Assembly (NCBI RefSeq): GCF_020026895.1
Contig: NZ_JAINZW010000003.1
Location: forward strand, 310,001 to 374,000
Reading direction: 5' to 3'
Length of the DNA: 64,000 bases
Source of the DNA: Novilysobacter selenitireducens
GTDB lineage: Bacteria > Pseudomonadota > Gammaproteobacteria > Xanthomonadales > Xanthomonadaceae
Under the pieces are notes generated by a model. The model was given only the letters and a program-made list of their open reading frames with translations. It was not told the origin of the DNA and searched no databases. This document shows positions 1 through 9,727 of this stretch, piece by piece. Made by a program: the position numbers and the translations under genes. How positions within the stretch are numbered: position 1 is the stretch's first letter; the number at the start of each line of letters is the position of its first letter.

Positions 1-485
1 GATGGTGCGGGTACCGCGGGTTGCTCGGGACTGGCGGCCTCCTCGTCCTGGTCGACGATCTCGCCCGGCAGCGGGTCCTGCGGCACCGGCGCCGGCGTCA
101 TGCCGGCCGGGGCCGGCGTATCGGACGGGGCGGGCGTCGACATCGGGATGTCCACCGCGACCAGGTCGAGCGGCTCGCCCGCGGCCGTGGCCAGCTCCTG
201 CAGCAGTGCGGCCACGCCGGCGCTGTCCACCGGCTGCGGCAGCCGGAAGTCGGCCTGCGTGCGCGGCGCGTTGGTCAATCCGATCACCGTCTTGCCGGCG
301 GCGTGCAGCCGCAGCCAGCTCATGGGGCCGTACATGCTGTCCATGTCGACGATGACGTGGTCGGCCTGGCTGTCGGGCACCAGCGACCACCGGTTGCCGA
401 GGCGGGGATTGGCGTCGGCGAATGCCGCCTTGATCGCGGTTTCGGTGGCGGCATCCATGCCGGTCAGGCCGAGGGTCAGGGGCAT
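1..485 (-). CDS. Hypothetical protein, C-terminus cut by the window edge
   Basis: An open minus-strand frame begins at the ATG complementary to 483-485 and stays open to base 1, so the C-terminus lies outside the window. About 161 residues are visible. The first ~110 look like a compact alpha/beta domain (start MPLTLGLTGMDAAT, later DHVIVDMDSMYGPMSWL and GKTVIGLTNAPR). The rest is a Pro/Ala/Glu-rich linker typical of a hinge to a further domain. I do not recognise the family. The gene runs in the same direction as the HNH gene downstream of which it lies (140-bp gap). Choice of this frame rests on codon bias and on the absence of a better frame. Confidence 0.6.
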   Translation of the reverse strand, partial: MPLTLGLTGMDAATETAIKAAFADANPRLGNRWSLVPDSQADHVIVDMDSMYGPMSWLRLHAAGKTVIGLTNAPRTQADFRLPQPVDSAGVAALLQELATAAGEPLDLVAVDIPMSTPAPSDTPAPAGMTPAPVPQDPLPGEIVDQDEEAASPEQPAVPAP

Positions 486-625
486 CGTCGGGTGGTCCGG
501 TCGTAGCGGTGGTCCCGGAGTGTTGCGGAGCCGCCAGCCTGCGTCAACGCGCGCAACGCGTCGCAGGTTGACGCGTCGCGGCGTGCGCGGGTCGACCGTA
601 CCGATGGGTCTGGAGGCGGCGGGAC

Positions 626-1327
626 TCAGGTCTGGGAGCGTGCGTTGCGCGGCAGTTGCGCGCGCAGGAAGGCCATCTGGTCGGCCAGGATGTTGCGGTT
701 GGAGAGGATCAGGTGCTCGATCCAGCTGGGACGGTAGGGCACGGCCAGCAACGGCATGCCCGCCTGTTGCGGCGTGCGGTTGCCCTTGCGCGAGTTGCAG
801 CCGAAGCAGGCGGCCACGACGTTCTCCCAGATGTCGCGGCCGCCCTTGGACACCGGTTTGACGTGGTCGCGGGTCAGGTGCGGCCGGTTGAAGCCGTGGC
901 CGCAGTACATGCACAGGTGGCCGTCGCGGGCGAACAGCGCGGGGTTGGTGAGCGCGGGCGTCGGGTCCAGCGCGTGCGAGCGCGCGTGGCCGCGGGCGGC
1001 GACGATCGGGTGCAGGTCCAGCAGGCTGCGCTCGCCGCTCAGGCGCGACATGCCGCCGTGGATCGTCAGGCAGGGGTCGCCGAGCGTCCAGGCCACGGCG
1101 CCACGCGCGTACAGGCATGCCGCGTCCTGCCAGTGCATCCAGCTCAATGCGCGGCCGTGCGCATCGAGCGACAGCAGGCGGACGCTGTTGAGGCGTTCGA
1201 TGGGATGGCGGAGGGGGGCGTGCAGACCCGGAGACGCGTCGAAGCCGGCAGACGCCGGGACCTGCCGACCTAGATCGGTGGAATTCCCCGCCTGGACCAA
1301 GCGCAGCTTCGCTCTGTCGGTCTCCAT
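626..1327 (-). CDS. HNH endonuclease family protein
   Basis: A 233-residue protein with an HNH nuclease fold in its C-terminal half. A CMYCG knuckle near residue 140 is followed by LTRDHVKPVSKGG, the His-containing core, then WENVVAACFGCNSRKGNRTP with the Asn, second Cys pair and basic end of the motif. The two Cys pairs probably bind a structural zinc. The N-terminal half (RLNSVRLLSLDAHGRAL) matches the conserved start of this HNH family in Xanthomonads, so the first ~40 residues may be over-extended. No methylase or phage genes are nearby; members of this stand-alone group are usually chromosomal and of unknown role. Substrate not predictable. Confidence 0.85.
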   Translation of the reverse strand: METDRAKLRLVQAGNSTDLGRQVPASAGFDASPGLHAPLRHPIERLNSVRLLSLDAHGRALSWMHWQDAACLYARGAVAWTLGDPCLTIHGGMSRLSGERSLLDLHPIVAARGHARSHALDPTPALTNPALFARDGHLCMYCGHGFNRPHLTRDHVKPVSKGGRDIWENVVAACFGCNSRKGNRTPQQAGMPLLAVPYRPSWIEHLILSNRNILADQMAFLRAQLPRNARSQT

Positions 1328-1388
1328 CGGGGCACCAGCTTATACCCGTTCGATGACCGTTTGGGTAGCCGCGCCGCGGTGGGTGCGG

Positions 1389-3176
1389 TCAGTCGAATGC
1401 GTCCGCGTCCAGCGCCATCAGCGTGGCCGCACCGGCGTCGATCGCGGCTGCATGCATGAGCGTGCGCGGCAGCACCCGGCGGAAGTAGAAGCGGGCGGTT
1501 TCGCGCTTGGCGGCCTTCAAGGCCTCCGGATGCGAGGACGCCTCGGCAGCGGCCACCGACCGCGCCCACCAGTACGCGAGGCACACGTAACCCGAGTACA
1601 TCAGGTAGTCGTGCGCGGCGGCGCCGACTTCTTCGGGGTCGGCGGCTGCGCGCTGGCCGATGCGCAGTGTCAGTTGCTGCCACTCGGCGAGCTTGGCGCG
1701 AAGCGGCGCGACGAACGCCTGCGCAGGTGCCGGCAGGTCGGGCGTTTCACAGAACGCTTCGATCAGCCCGAGCATCAACTTCAATCCGGCGCCCTGCTGC
1801 TGAAGCACCTTGCGACCGAGCAGGTCCAGCGCCTGGATGCCGGTGGTGCCCTCGTACAACGTGGTGATGCGAGCATCGCGCGCCAGCTGCTCCATGCCGT
1901 GTTCGGCGATGTAGCCATGGCCGCCGTAGCACTGCAGTGCGTGGTACGTGCACTCCACGCCCCACTCGGTCAGGCACGCCTTGACGATCGGCGTCATGAA
2001 GCCGAGCAGCGCGTCGGCCTGCTCGCGCTCGGCCGCCTCCGGTGCGTGGTGGGCAAGATCGACCTGCAGCGCGGCGTGGTAGCCCATCGCGCGGCCACCC
2101 TCGACCAGGGCCTTGCAGGTCAGCAGCATCCGCCGCACGTCGGGGTGGACGATGATCGGGTCGGCGGGCTTGTCGGGGAATTTCGGCCCGGACAGCGCGC
2201 GCATCTGCAGGCGGTCGCGCGAGTAGGCCAGCGCGTTCTGGTACGCACGGTCCGACAGGCCCAGCCCCTGCAGTCCGACCGCGAGGCGCGCGGTGTTCAT
2301 CATGGTGAACATCGCCACCAGGCCCTTGTGCGGCTGCCCGACCAGGAAGCCTTCGGCGCCGTCGAAGTTCAGCACGCAGGTGGCCGAGCCGTGGATGCCC
2401 ATCTTGTGTTCGAGGCTGCCGCAGCGCACCGCATTGCGCTCGCCGAGCGTGCCGTCCTCATCCACCCGCATCTTCGGCACGATGAACAACGAGATCCCGC
2501 GGCTGCCGGCGGGGGCATCGGGAAGTTTCGCCAGCACCAGGTGCAGGATGTTGTCGGTGAAGTCGTGTTCGCCGGCGGTAATGAAGATCTTGGTGCCGGT
2601 GATGGCGTAGCGGCCGTCCCCCAGCGGCTCCGCGCGGGTGCGCAGCAGGCCCAGGTCGGTGCCGCAGTGCGGCTCGGTCAGGCACATCGTTCCGGTCCAG
2701 CGGCCGTCGACCAGCGGCTTGAGGAAGCGCTCCTGCTGCCAGGCCTCGCCATGGTGCAGCAGCGCTTCGGTGGCGCCGTGCGATAGCAGCGGGAAGTTGC
2801 CCCAGGCCAGGTTGGCCGCGTCGATCATTTCCTTGAGCGGCACGCCGGCGGCATGGGGCATCCCCTGGCCACCGAACTCCGCCGGCGCCGTCAGGCCCGA
2901 CCATCCGCCGTCGACGTACTGCGCGTACGCCTGCTTGAAGCCGGGCGGGGTGGTGACCTCGCCGGTGGCCAGATCCAGGCGGCAGCCCTCGCGGTCGCCG
3001 ACCGCGTTGAGGGGCGCCAGCACCGTCTCGTTGAAACGCGCGCCTTCCTCCAGCACCGCGTCGAGCACGTCGCGCGTGGCGTCGGCAAAGCCCATCCGCT
3101 CGAACGCAGCCTCCGCGCCAATGACATCGAACAGGGCGAAGCGCATATCGGCCAGCGGGGCTTTGTAGTGGCTCAT
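1389..3176 (-). CDS. Acyl-CoA dehydrogenase, long form with extra C-terminal domain
   Basis: A 595-residue FAD-dependent acyl-CoA dehydrogenase that would introduce an alpha-beta double bond into an acyl-CoA. Visible are the N-terminal helical domain, the central beta domain (TMCLTEPHCGTDLG, then ITGTKIFITAGEHD) and the C-terminal helical domain ending in YGGHGYI and LYEGTTGIQ, where the Glu is in the position of the catalytic base of medium-chain enzymes. About 130 further residues form the extra C-terminal domain of the DmdC-like subfamily. Length fits that subfamily (about 590). Members act on short or medium acyl-CoAs, including methylmercaptopropionyl-CoA; the substrate here cannot be told. 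No other beta-oxidation genes are adjacent. Confidence 0.93.
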   Translation of the reverse strand: MSHYKAPLADMRFALFDVIGAEAAFERMGFADATRDVLDAVLEEGARFNETVLAPLNAVGDREGCRLDLATGEVTTPPGFKQAYAQYVDGGWSGLTAPAEFGGQGMPHAAGVPLKEMIDAANLAWGNFPLLSHGATEALLHHGEAWQQERFLKPLVDGRWTGTMCLTEPHCGTDLGLLRTRAEPLGDGRYAITGTKIFITAGEHDFTDNILHLVLAKLPDAPAGSRGISLFIVPKMRVDEDGTLGERNAVRCGSLEHKMGIHGSATCVLNFDGAEGFLVGQPHKGLVAMFTMMNTARLAVGLQGLGLSDRAYQNALAYSRDRLQMRALSGPKFPDKPADPIIVHPDVRRMLLTCKALVEGGRAMGYHAALQVDLAHHAPEAAEREQADALLGFMTPIVKACLTEWGVECTYHALQCYGGHGYIAEHGMEQLARDARITTLYEGTTGIQALDLLGRKVLQQQGAGLKLMLGLIEAFCETPDLPAPAQAFVAPLRAKLAEWQQLTLRIGQRAAADPEEVGAAAHDYLMYSGYVCLAYWWARSVAAAEASSHPEALKAAKRETARFYFRRVLPRTLMHAAAIDAGAATLMALDADAFD

Positions 3177-3241
3177 GGATCAGGTCCGTCAGATGGAAAG
3201 GTGTACGTGCGCGAGGGGCGCGCATGGCGATGCCGGTGGCC

Positions 3242-3733
3242 TCAGCGCATGACGCCCGGCAGCCCGGGCGCGGGGCTGAGCGCGCTGCGCCGTTCGACCT
3301 CGAAATCCCGCCGGTTGCCATCCTGGGGAATGGCGCCGATGCGGCCGCTCAGCTGGTAGTCCACGCTGCGGCCCGCCGCCAGCGCGTCGGCCACCGCCAG
3401 CTTGCCTGCGGCCTGCGGTGCGAGCACCGCCGTCACCACGTCCGCCGATTCCGGGCCGATCGACAGCCCGGGCTGCACCTGCACGCGGCCGGCATCGGCA
3501 TCGCCCACCGTCAGTGCCAGGTCGACCGATTCGAAGCGCATCGGGATGCTGCTGAAATTCTCGATCCGCAGCTGCAGCGACCATCGCCCATCGGCCTGCA
3601 CCGTGAGCTGCTGGATCCGTGCGGACGGCTCGGACACGCGGCGCACGGGGCCGCTGGTGCAGGCCGCCAGGCTCGCCAGCAACGCGGCGAGCAGCATGCA
3701 GCGGACGCGGAAGGGGGGCCAGACTGCTTTCAT
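3242..3733 (-). CDS. LEA type 2 (WHy-domain) lipoprotein
   Basis: A 163-residue putative lipoprotein. The start at 3733 gives a short basic N-terminus, a hydrophobic stretch and the lipobox LAAC, with a GGAG ribosome site about 9 bases upstream. The mature part ([22 protein letters not shown]) resembles the LEA14/WHy beta-sandwich domain found in many bacterial lipoproteins, whose role is not well established. It is divergent from leuS with about 140 bp between starts, so the two probably have back-to-back promoters. It lies 65 bp upstream of the acyl-CoA dehydrogenase start on the same strand. Confidence 0.8.
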   Translation of the reverse strand: MKAVWPPFRVRCMLLAALLASLAACTSGPVRRVSEPSARIQQLTVQADGRWSLQLRIENFSSIPMRFESVDLALTVGDADAGRVQVQPGLSIGPESADVVTAVLAPQAAGKLAVADALAAGRSVDYQLSGRIGAIPQDGNRRDFEVERRSALSPAPGLPGVMR

Positions 3734-3875
3734 GCATTCGCCTCCGGGCAGGGGAGGGCGAGCATACAACGGTGTCCGGCACGCCCCGGGAGGCGTCCGG
3801 CGCCCCTCCATGCCGCATGGCGGCGCATGGTGCGCTGCGGTAGGCTTCCCGGTCTTTCCCCCGCTGCGTCCTGCC

Positions 3876-6656
3876 GTGTCCAACCGCGCCCCCAACGAGT
3901 TCCCCGCCCCCGAGTCCACGTTCGATCCGCAGGCGGTGGAGACGACCGCCCAGCGCTTCTGGGACGACACGCGTGCCTTCGAGGTGGACGAGGCTTCGAG
4001 CAAGCCCAAGTACTACTGCCTGTCGATGCTGCCGTACCCGTCGGGTGCGCTGCACATGGGCCACGTGCGCAACTACACGATCAGCGACGTCATCAGCCGC
4101 TACAAGCGCATGACCGGCCACAACGTGCTGCAGCCGATGGGCTGGGATGCGTTCGGCCTGCCGGCCGAGAACGCGGCGATCAAGCACAGGACGGCGCCCG
4201 CCAAGTGGACCTACGCCAACATCGCGCACATGAAGCAGCAGCTTCGCGCGATGGGGTACGCCATCGACTGGTCGCGCGAGTTCGCCACGTGTTCCCCTGA
4301 CTACTACGTGCACGAGCAGCGCATGTTCGTGCAGCTGATGAAGCGCGGGCTCGCGTACCGCAAGAACGCGGTGGTCAACTGGGACCCGGTCGACCAGACC
4401 GTGCTGGCCAACGAGCAGGTGATCGACGGCCGCGGCTGGCGCACCGGCGCGCTGGTGGAGAAGCGCGAGATCCCGCAGTGGTTCCTGAAGATCACCGACT
4501 ACGCGCAGGAACTGCTCGACGGCCTGGACACGCTCGAGGGCTGGCCCGAGGCGGTCAAGACCATGCAGCGCAACTGGATCGGCCGCTCGGAAGGACTGGA
4601 GATCCGCTTCGACGTGCGCACCGTCGACGGCGAGCCGCGCGACCCGGTCACGGTGTTCACCACGCGCCCCGACACGCTGCTGGGCGCGACCTTCGTGTCA
4701 ATCGCGGGCGAGCACCCGCTGGCGCAGCAGGCCGCGCAGGGCAACCCGGAACTGGCCGCGTTCATCGCCGAGCTGCGACAGGGCGGCGTCAGCGAAGCCG
4801 AGCTGGAAACGCAGGAAAAGCGCGGCATGTTCACCGGCCTGCGCGCCGTGCATCCCATTACCGGCGAGGAGTTGCCGGTATACGTCGCCAACTTCGTGCT
4901 GATGGGCTACGGCACCGGCGCGGTGATGGCGGTGCCGGGCCACGACCAGCGCGACTGGGAGTTCGCCAAGAACCACGACCTGCCGGTCAAGGTCGTGGTG
5001 ATGCCCGAGGCGGTGCGCGATGCGCTCGCGGAGATCGGTCGCGATGTCGCCAGGCACACGGATGCGATGTCCGCGGCGCTGGGCGGCGGCCCGTCCATCG
5101 ATGCCTACGACACGGGCGCGGCGGTGCAGGTGGTGCAGGACTTCGTGCGCGAGGTCGACGAAATCGGCGCGCACACCGAGCGCGGCTGGCTGGTGAACTC
5201 AGGCGAATTCGACGGGCTGGATTTCCAACAGGCGTTCGACGCGATTGCCGGGCGCCTGGAGGCCGAGGGTCGCGGCGCGCGCCGCGTCAACTTCCGCATC
5301 CGCGACTGGGGCGTGAGCCGCCAGCGCTACTGGGGCTGCCCGATCCCCGTCATCTATTGCGACAGCTGTGGCGCGGTGCCGGTGCCGGAAGAGCAACTGC
5401 CGGTGGTGCTGCCCGAGGATGTCGAATTCATGGGCACCGGCTCGCCAATCAAGGCCGACCCGGAGTGGCGCAAGACCACGTGCCCGACCTGCGGCGGCTC
5501 GGCCGAGCGCGAGACCGACACGTTCGACACCTTCATGGAGTCGAGCTGGTACTACGCGCGCTACACCTCGCCGGGCGCGGCCACCCAAGTCGATGCGCGG
5601 GCCGACCACTGGCTGCCGGTGGACCAGTACATCGGTGGCATCGAGCACGCGATCCTGCACCTGCTGTACTTCCGCTTCTATCACAAGCTGCTGCGCGACC
5701 AGGGGCTCGTTACCAGTGACGAACCGGCGCGCAACCTGCTCACGCAGGGCATGGTGATCGCCGAGACGTTCTACCGCGACAACAGCGACGGGTCGAAGGA
5801 CTGGATCAACCCGGCGGACGTCGACATCGTGCGCGACGAGCGCGGCCGCATTACCGGTGCCACGCTTCGCACCGACGGCCAGCCGGTGGTAATCGGTGGC
5901 GTCGAGAAGATGTCGAAGTCGAAGAACAACGGCGTCGACCCGCAGGAAATGATCGGCCGCTACGGCGCCGATACCGTGCGCCTGTTTTCGATGTTCGCCG
6001 CGCCGCCGGAGCAGTCGCTGGAGTGGAACGAGTCCGGCGTCGACGGCATGGCGCGCTTCCTGCGCCGGTTCTGGCGCGAGGTCACCACGCACGTGGGCCA
6101 GCCCGACCACCCGGACGTGGCCGCGCTGCTCGCCGCCGGCACCGAGCTGACGCCGGCGCAGAAGACGCTGCGCCGCCAGCTGCACGAGACCATCCAGAAG
6201 GTCGGCGACGACTACGGGCGCCGCCACAGCTTCAACACCGCGATCGCCGCGCTCATGGAATTGCTCAACCACGTGGCGAAGTTCGATGACATGAGCGACG
6301 CCGGTCGCGCCGTGCGCCACGAGGCGCTGGAGTCGATGGTTCTGCTGCTCAACCCGGTGACCCCGCATGTCAGCCACGCGCTGTGGCAGGCGCTGGGCCA
6401 TGCGGAAGTGTTGCTGGAGGATGTCCCGTTCCCGCAGGCCGACCCCGCCGCCCTCGTGCGCGATGCCGTGACGCTGGCAGTGCAGGTCAACGGCAAGCTG
6501 CGCGGCACCATCGAGGTCCCGGTCAACGTCGACAAGGCCGAGGCCGAGCGCCTGGCGCTGGCCGAGCCCGCGGTCGCGAAGTACCTGGAGGGCCAGACGG
6601 TGCGCAAGGTGATCGTCGTTCCCGGCAAGATCGTGAACATCGTCGCCGCGGCCTGA
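3876..6656 (+). CDS. leuS: Leucine--tRNA ligase
   Basis: Cytoplasmic class I aminoacyl-tRNA synthetase that charges tRNA-Leu. The GTG start at 3876 fits the conserved N-terminus and gives 926 residues, longer than the usual 860-880. The HIGH-type motif HMGH is at about residue 60, KMSKS at about 678, and a Cys4 zinc element (CDSCG and CPTCGG) sits in the middle. The CP1 editing domain and the final tRNA-binding domain are intact. Relative to the E. coli and Xanthomonas sequences as I remember them, residues ~376-437 form an extra Ala/Asp-rich segment inside the editing domain. First gene of the leuS-lptE-holA-nadD-rsfS set, all on one strand. Confidence 0.98.
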   Translation: MSNRAPNEFPAPESTFDPQAVETTAQRFWDDTRAFEVDEASSKPKYYCLSMLPYPSGALHMGHVRNYTISDVISRYKRMTGHNVLQPMGWDAFGLPAENAAIKHRTAPAKWTYANIAHMKQQLRAMGYAIDWSREFATCSPDYYVHEQRMFVQLMKRGLAYRKNAVVNWDPVDQTVLANEQVIDGRGWRTGALVEKREIPQWFLKITDYAQELLDGLDTLEGWPEAVKTMQRNWIGRSEGLEIRFDVRTVDGEPRDPVTVFTTRPDTLLGATFVSIAGEHPLAQQAAQGNPELAAFIAELRQGGVSEAELETQEKRGMFTGLRAVHPITGEELPVYVANFVLMGYGTGAVMAVPGHDQRDWEFAKNHDLPVKVVVMPEAVRDALAEIGRDVARHTDAMSAALGGGPSIDAYDTGAAVQVVQDFVREVDEIGAHTERGWLVNSGEFDGLDFQQAFDAIAGRLEAEGRGARRVNFRIRDWGVSRQRYWGCPIPVIYCDSCGAVPVPEEQLPVVLPEDVEFMGTGSPIKADPEWRKTTCPTCGGSAERETDTFDTFMESSWYYARYTSPGAATQVDARADHWLPVDQYIGGIEHAILHLLYFRFYHKLLRDQGLVTSDEPARNLLTQGMVIAETFYRDNSDGSKDWINPADVDIVRDERGRITGATLRTDGQPVVIGGVEKMSKSKNNGVDPQEMIGRYGADTVRLFSMFAAPPEQSLEWNESGVDGMARFLRRFWREVTTHVGQPDHPDVAALLAAGTELTPAQKTLRRQLHETIQKVGDDYGRRHSFNTAIAALMELLNHVAKFDDMSDAGRAVRHEALESMVLLLNPVTPHVSHALWQALGHAEVLLEDVPFPQADPAALVRDAVTLAVQVNGKLRGTIEVPVNVDKAEAERLALAEPAVAKYLEGQTVRKVIVVPGKIVNIVAAA

Positions 6657-6701
6657 CCGCGCCTCCTTGCCGCCCCGCCGGCCCTCGTCCAGACTCGCCC
6701 G

Positions 6702-7394
6702 ATGACAATGCCCCGCATGTTCCGCCCCGTCCTTCCCGCCCTGCTCGTTCTGTCGCTGGCGGCGTGTGGCTTCCAGTTGCGCGATGCACTCGTGCTGCCG
6801 CCCGATCTCGCTCCGGTGAAGATCGAGTCGGTGGATCGCTACAGCCCGTTAGCCGAGTCGCTGTCGCGTTCCCTGACGCGTGCAGGAGCCGTCCCGGCAA
6901 CCGCTGCCGACCAGGACGTAGCCGTTCTGGACATCCAGGCCGAGGAGTGGGGCGACACGCCCATCAGCGTCGATTCGTTCGGCCGTGCGCAGGAGTTCAG
7001 CCTTCGCTATGCCGTCGTTTTCGAGCTGCGCCAGGCAGACGGCACGCCACTGGTCCCGCAACAGACGATCGAGCTGTCGCGCGATTACATCTCGGTACCG
7101 ACCCGATCCGAGGGTACCGAGGGCGAGCGCGAAATCCTGGTGCGCGAACTCCAGCGCGAAATGGCGGCCTCGGTGCTGCGACGCATCGACACCGTGGCCA
7201 AGCGGGCGCTGGAAGAGCGGGGGATGAACGCGTCAGGGGCCGGCCTGGACTCCGAGGGTGTCGCACCTTCGGTGCCGGCGGCGGACACGATGGCGCCGGT
7301 GCGCGGCGACGAGGCAGCTGTCCCCGAGGAGGCTGGCGAACCCGCCCACGCAGCGGAGCCGGAGCCGACCCCCGAGGCGGACGGCGCGCGCTGA
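6702..7394 (+). CDS. lptE: LPS-assembly lipoprotein LptE
   Basis: Outer-membrane lipoprotein that plugs the LptD barrel and helps place lipopolysaccharide on the cell surface. The signal peptide ends in the lipobox LAAC followed by GFQLRD, the typical mature start of LptE. About 170 residues match the family, and then a 55-residue Pro/Glu/Ala-rich tail (ending EPTPEADGAR) extends past the usual end, for 230 in total. Two in-frame ATGs (6702 and 6708) are both possible starts. It sits 45 bp after leuS and 4 bp before holA, the usual Gammaproteobacterial order. Confidence 0.95.
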   Translation: MTMPRMFRPVLPALLVLSLAACGFQLRDALVLPPDLAPVKIESVDRYSPLAESLSRSLTRAGAVPATAADQDVAVLDIQAEEWGDTPISVDSFGRAQEFSLRYAVVFELRQADGTPLVPQQTIELSRDYISVPTRSEGTEGEREILVRELQREMAASVLRRIDTVAKRALEERGMNASGAGLDSEGVAPSVPAADTMAPVRGDEAAVPEEAGEPAHAAEPEPTPEADGAR

Positions 7395-7398
7395 TCCG

Positions 7399-8463
7399 AT
7401 GGAACTCAAGCCCGAGCAACTGGCGGGCCACCTGGCGAACGGGCCGTTGCGCCCGGCCTACCTGATCGCAGGTCCCGAGGCGCTGCGCGTCCTGGAGGCG
7501 GCCGACGCAGTGCGGGCCGCTGCCCGGGCCCAGGGCGTCAGCGAACGCGAGGTATTCGAGGCCGAGGGTCAGCGCGAGCCGGACTGGAACGCGATGCAGG
7601 CCAGCTTCCGCGCGCCCGGCCTGTTTTCCAGCCGGCGCCTGATCGAACTGCGCCTGCCGTCCGGCAAGCCCGGAAAGGAAGGGGCTGCGGTCCTGGCCGA
7701 GTTCTGTGAGGACCCGCCGGCCGACGTCACCCTGATGGTGGTCGCCGGCGACTGGAGCATGAAGCAGCACGGCGGCAAGTGGAGCGACGCCATCGGCCGG
7801 ATTGGCGTGATCAGCGTCTGCTGGGCGATCAAGCCGCACGAGCTGGCGGGATGGATCGAACGCCGCCTGCGCAGCCACGGCATCTCCGCCGACAACGCCG
7901 CGGTGCAGGTGCTGGCCGACCGCGTGGAAGGCAACCTGCTGGCGGCGGCGCAGGAGGTCGACAAGTTGGCGCTGCTGTCGGATGGGCAGCCCCTCGATGC
8001 GCCGCGCATGCAGCAACTGGTCGCCGACGCCGCGCGGTTCGACGTGTTCCGCCTGCTGGATTCGGCCATGAACGGCCAAGGCGTGCAGGTCTCGCGGATG
8101 CTGGCCGGGCTTCGCGCCGAAGGTGTCGCGGTGCCGGCGCTGCTGGGCATGGTCGTGATGGAACTTCAGCGCTGCGCGGCACTGGCGCAGGTGGCCGCCC
8201 AAGGCGGCAACATGGCGACCGAATTCAAGGCGCAGCGCATCTGGGATTCCAAGCAGGCGGTCTACCGGCGCGCGCTGCAGCGGCACGACGCACGGCATTG
8301 GGAAGCCTTCGTGGCCCAGGCCGGCCGGGTCGACCGGATTGCCAAGGGGCGCGGCCGGCCCGGACACGATCCCGCCGATGCGTGGCTGGCGCTCGAGCGC
8401 CTGTTGCTGGCGGTGGCCGAACCCCGCGCCACCCGGTTGCTGGCCGGGGCGGGCCGCGCGTGA
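7399..8463 (+). CDS. holA: DNA polymerase III subunit delta
   Basis: Clamp-loader subunit that opens the beta sliding clamp during replication. 354 residues, close to the E. coli protein (343). The ATG at 7399 follows the lptE stop by four bases and gives the family-typical N-terminus MELKPEQL, with PAYLIAGPEALRV just inside. The middle AAA+-like portion and the C-terminal helical collar domain are present. Its stop overlaps the GTG start of nadD by four bases (GTGA), implying translational coupling. Confidence 0.96.
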   Translation: MELKPEQLAGHLANGPLRPAYLIAGPEALRVLEAADAVRAAARAQGVSEREVFEAEGQREPDWNAMQASFRAPGLFSSRRLIELRLPSGKPGKEGAAVLAEFCEDPPADVTLMVVAGDWSMKQHGGKWSDAIGRIGVISVCWAIKPHELAGWIERRLRSHGISADNAAVQVLADRVEGNLLAAAQEVDKLALLSDGQPLDAPRMQQLVADAARFDVFRLLDSAMNGQGVQVSRMLAGLRAEGVAVPALLGMVVMELQRCAALAQVAAQGGNMATEFKAQRIWDSKQAVYRRALQRHDARHWEAFVAQAGRVDRIAKGRGRPGHDPADAWLALERLLLAVAEPRATRLLAGAGRA

Positions 8464-9137
8464 CCGGCCTGCAGGTGTTCTACGGCGGGACGTTCGACCC
8501 GGTCCACGACGGGCACCTGGCCGTGGCGCGCGCGGCCCGCGATGCGCTCGATGCGCGCGTCCGCCTGGTGCCGGCGGCGGACCCGCCGCACCGTGCGCCG
8601 CCGGGTGCATCGGCCGTCCATCGGGCGCGGATGCTGGACCTGGCCGTGGCCGGCGAGCCCGGGCTTTGCGTCGACCGCCGCGAACTGGCACGGGGCGGCC
8701 GGTCCTATTCGATCGAAACGCTCCGCGGCATCCGCCAAGAGCTCGGACCCGATGCACCGGTGGCATGGCTGGTGGGCGCCGACAGCTTCCTCGACCTGCC
8801 CGCATGGCGGGATTGGCAGGGCCTGTTCGAGCTGGCGCATTTCGTGGTGGCCGAACGGCCCGGGGCCTCGCTGGACGCCGTGCCGGAACCTCTGGCCAGC
8901 TTCATTGCCCCCCGTTGGGCAAACGCCGCCGCCGACCTCGTCACGGCCCCGGCCGGGCGCGTCTGGCGCCTGCGGCAACCGCTCCAGGCCGAGTCCGGCA
9001 CCCAGGTGCGTGACGCCATCGCCGCCGACACCGGCATCGGCGGGCTGGTGCCGGCTGCGGTCGCCGAGTACATCCGCCGGCACGAGCTGTACCGGGCCGA
9101 ACCCGGCGACGGAGCCCCGGGCCCGGCTCCGCTATAA
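8460..9137 (+). CDS. nadD: Nicotinate-nucleotide adenylyltransferase
   Basis: Makes nicotinate adenine dinucleotide from NaMN and ATP in NAD synthesis. 225 residues from a GTG start overlapping the holA stop. The nucleotidyltransferase motif GGTFDPVHDGH is near the N-terminus; LVGADSFLDLPAW lies in the middle; SGTQVRD near the C-terminus corresponds to the ISxTxxR motif. Length matches the family. Part of the conserved holA-nadD-rsfS set. Confidence 0.97.
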   Translation: MTGLQVFYGGTFDPVHDGHLAVARAARDALDARVRLVPAADPPHRAPPGASAVHRARMLDLAVAGEPGLCVDRRELARGGRSYSIETLRGIRQELGPDAPVAWLVGADSFLDLPAWRDWQGLFELAHFVVAERPGASLDAVPEPLASFIAPRWANAAADLVTAPAGRVWRLRQPLQAESGTQVRDAIAADTGIGGLVPAAVAEYIRRHELYRAEPGDGAPGPAPL

Positions 9138-9138
9138 T
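9112..9138 (+). promoter_or_regulatory. Candidate -10 element with adjoining palindrome upstream of rsfS
   Basis: A perfect TATAAT hexamer lies at 9133-9138, overlapping the nadD stop and about 40 bp before the rsfS start. It is preceded directly by a GC-rich inverted repeat (GGAGCC...GGCTCC, 9112-9131). No good -35 hexamer is visible, so this is a weak promoter call; the hairpin could also act in the nadD mRNA. Confidence 0.35.
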
Positions 9139-9176
9139 CGCGACCCCGCCCGGCGACCCCACAGAGCCCGTTTCCT

Positions 9177-9608
9177 TTGAGCACCCAAGCCCACGTCATC
9201 AAGACCCGCCTTCCCAACCCCCCGCCGCCGATCGAGACGCTGCTGGCCACCGTGCGCGGCGCGGTCGACGAACTCAAGGCCAAGGATGTCGTGGAAATCG
9301 ACGTGCGCGGCAAGAGCAGCGTCACCGACTACATGGTGGTCGCATCGGGCACCTCGACCCGCCACGTCAAGTCGATCGCCGACGAAGTCGTCAAGCACGC
9401 CAAGAACCTGGACGTCATGCCGCTGGGCGTGGAAGGCGAGCGCGAGGCCGAGTGGGTGCTGGTCGACCTCGGCGATGTCGTGGTCCACATCATGCTGCCG
9501 CGCGTGCGTGAGTTCTATGCGCTCGAACGCCTGTGGACGGTGGGGGACCAGCCGCCCGAGGACATCGACGAGGCATCCGACGAATTCGACCCGCAGGAGC
9601 GCGACTGA
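9177..9608 (+). CDS. rsfS: Ribosomal silencing factor RsfS
   Basis: Binds ribosomal protein uL14 and blocks subunit joining when nutrients are scarce. 143 residues from a TTG start; no ATG exists before the conserved core. The family signature SSVTDYMVVASGTSTRHV is clear, followed by the acidic substrate-like groove. The C-terminal tail is acidic (EDIDEASDEFDPQE). It follows nadD by 39 bp and is followed by an intrinsic terminator. Confidence 0.95.
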   Translation: MSTQAHVIKTRLPNPPPPIETLLATVRGAVDELKAKDVVEIDVRGKSSVTDYMVVASGTSTRHVKSIADEVVKHAKNLDVMPLGVEGEREAEWVLVDLGDVVVHIMLPRVREFYALERLWTVGDQPPEDIDEASDEFDPQERD

Positions 9609-9644
9609 CCGCGTTACATCGCGCACCTGCATTGCCCGAACAAT

Positions 9645-9670
9645 GCGCCGGCCCTGTGCCGGCGTTTTTT
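9645..9670 (+). terminator. Rho-independent terminator after rsfS
   Basis: CGCCGGC pairs with GCCGGCG around a 5-base loop and is followed directly by TTTTTT. It probably ends the leuS-rsfS transcript and separates it from rlmH. Confidence 0.85.
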
Positions 9671-9727
9671 GTTTCCGGGATCCTGATGGCTGCCGGCCTG
9701 AACCCCTGTGCCGGCTACCATGACCGC

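Noticed and set aside
1-861. Plus-strand frames at the left edge
   Set aside because: Arg/Ala-rich shadows of the minus-strand partial gene and the HNH gene.
2458-3321. A frame overlapping the acyl-CoA dehydrogenase start
   Set aside because: Arg-rich shadow; the dehydrogenase frame is unambiguous.
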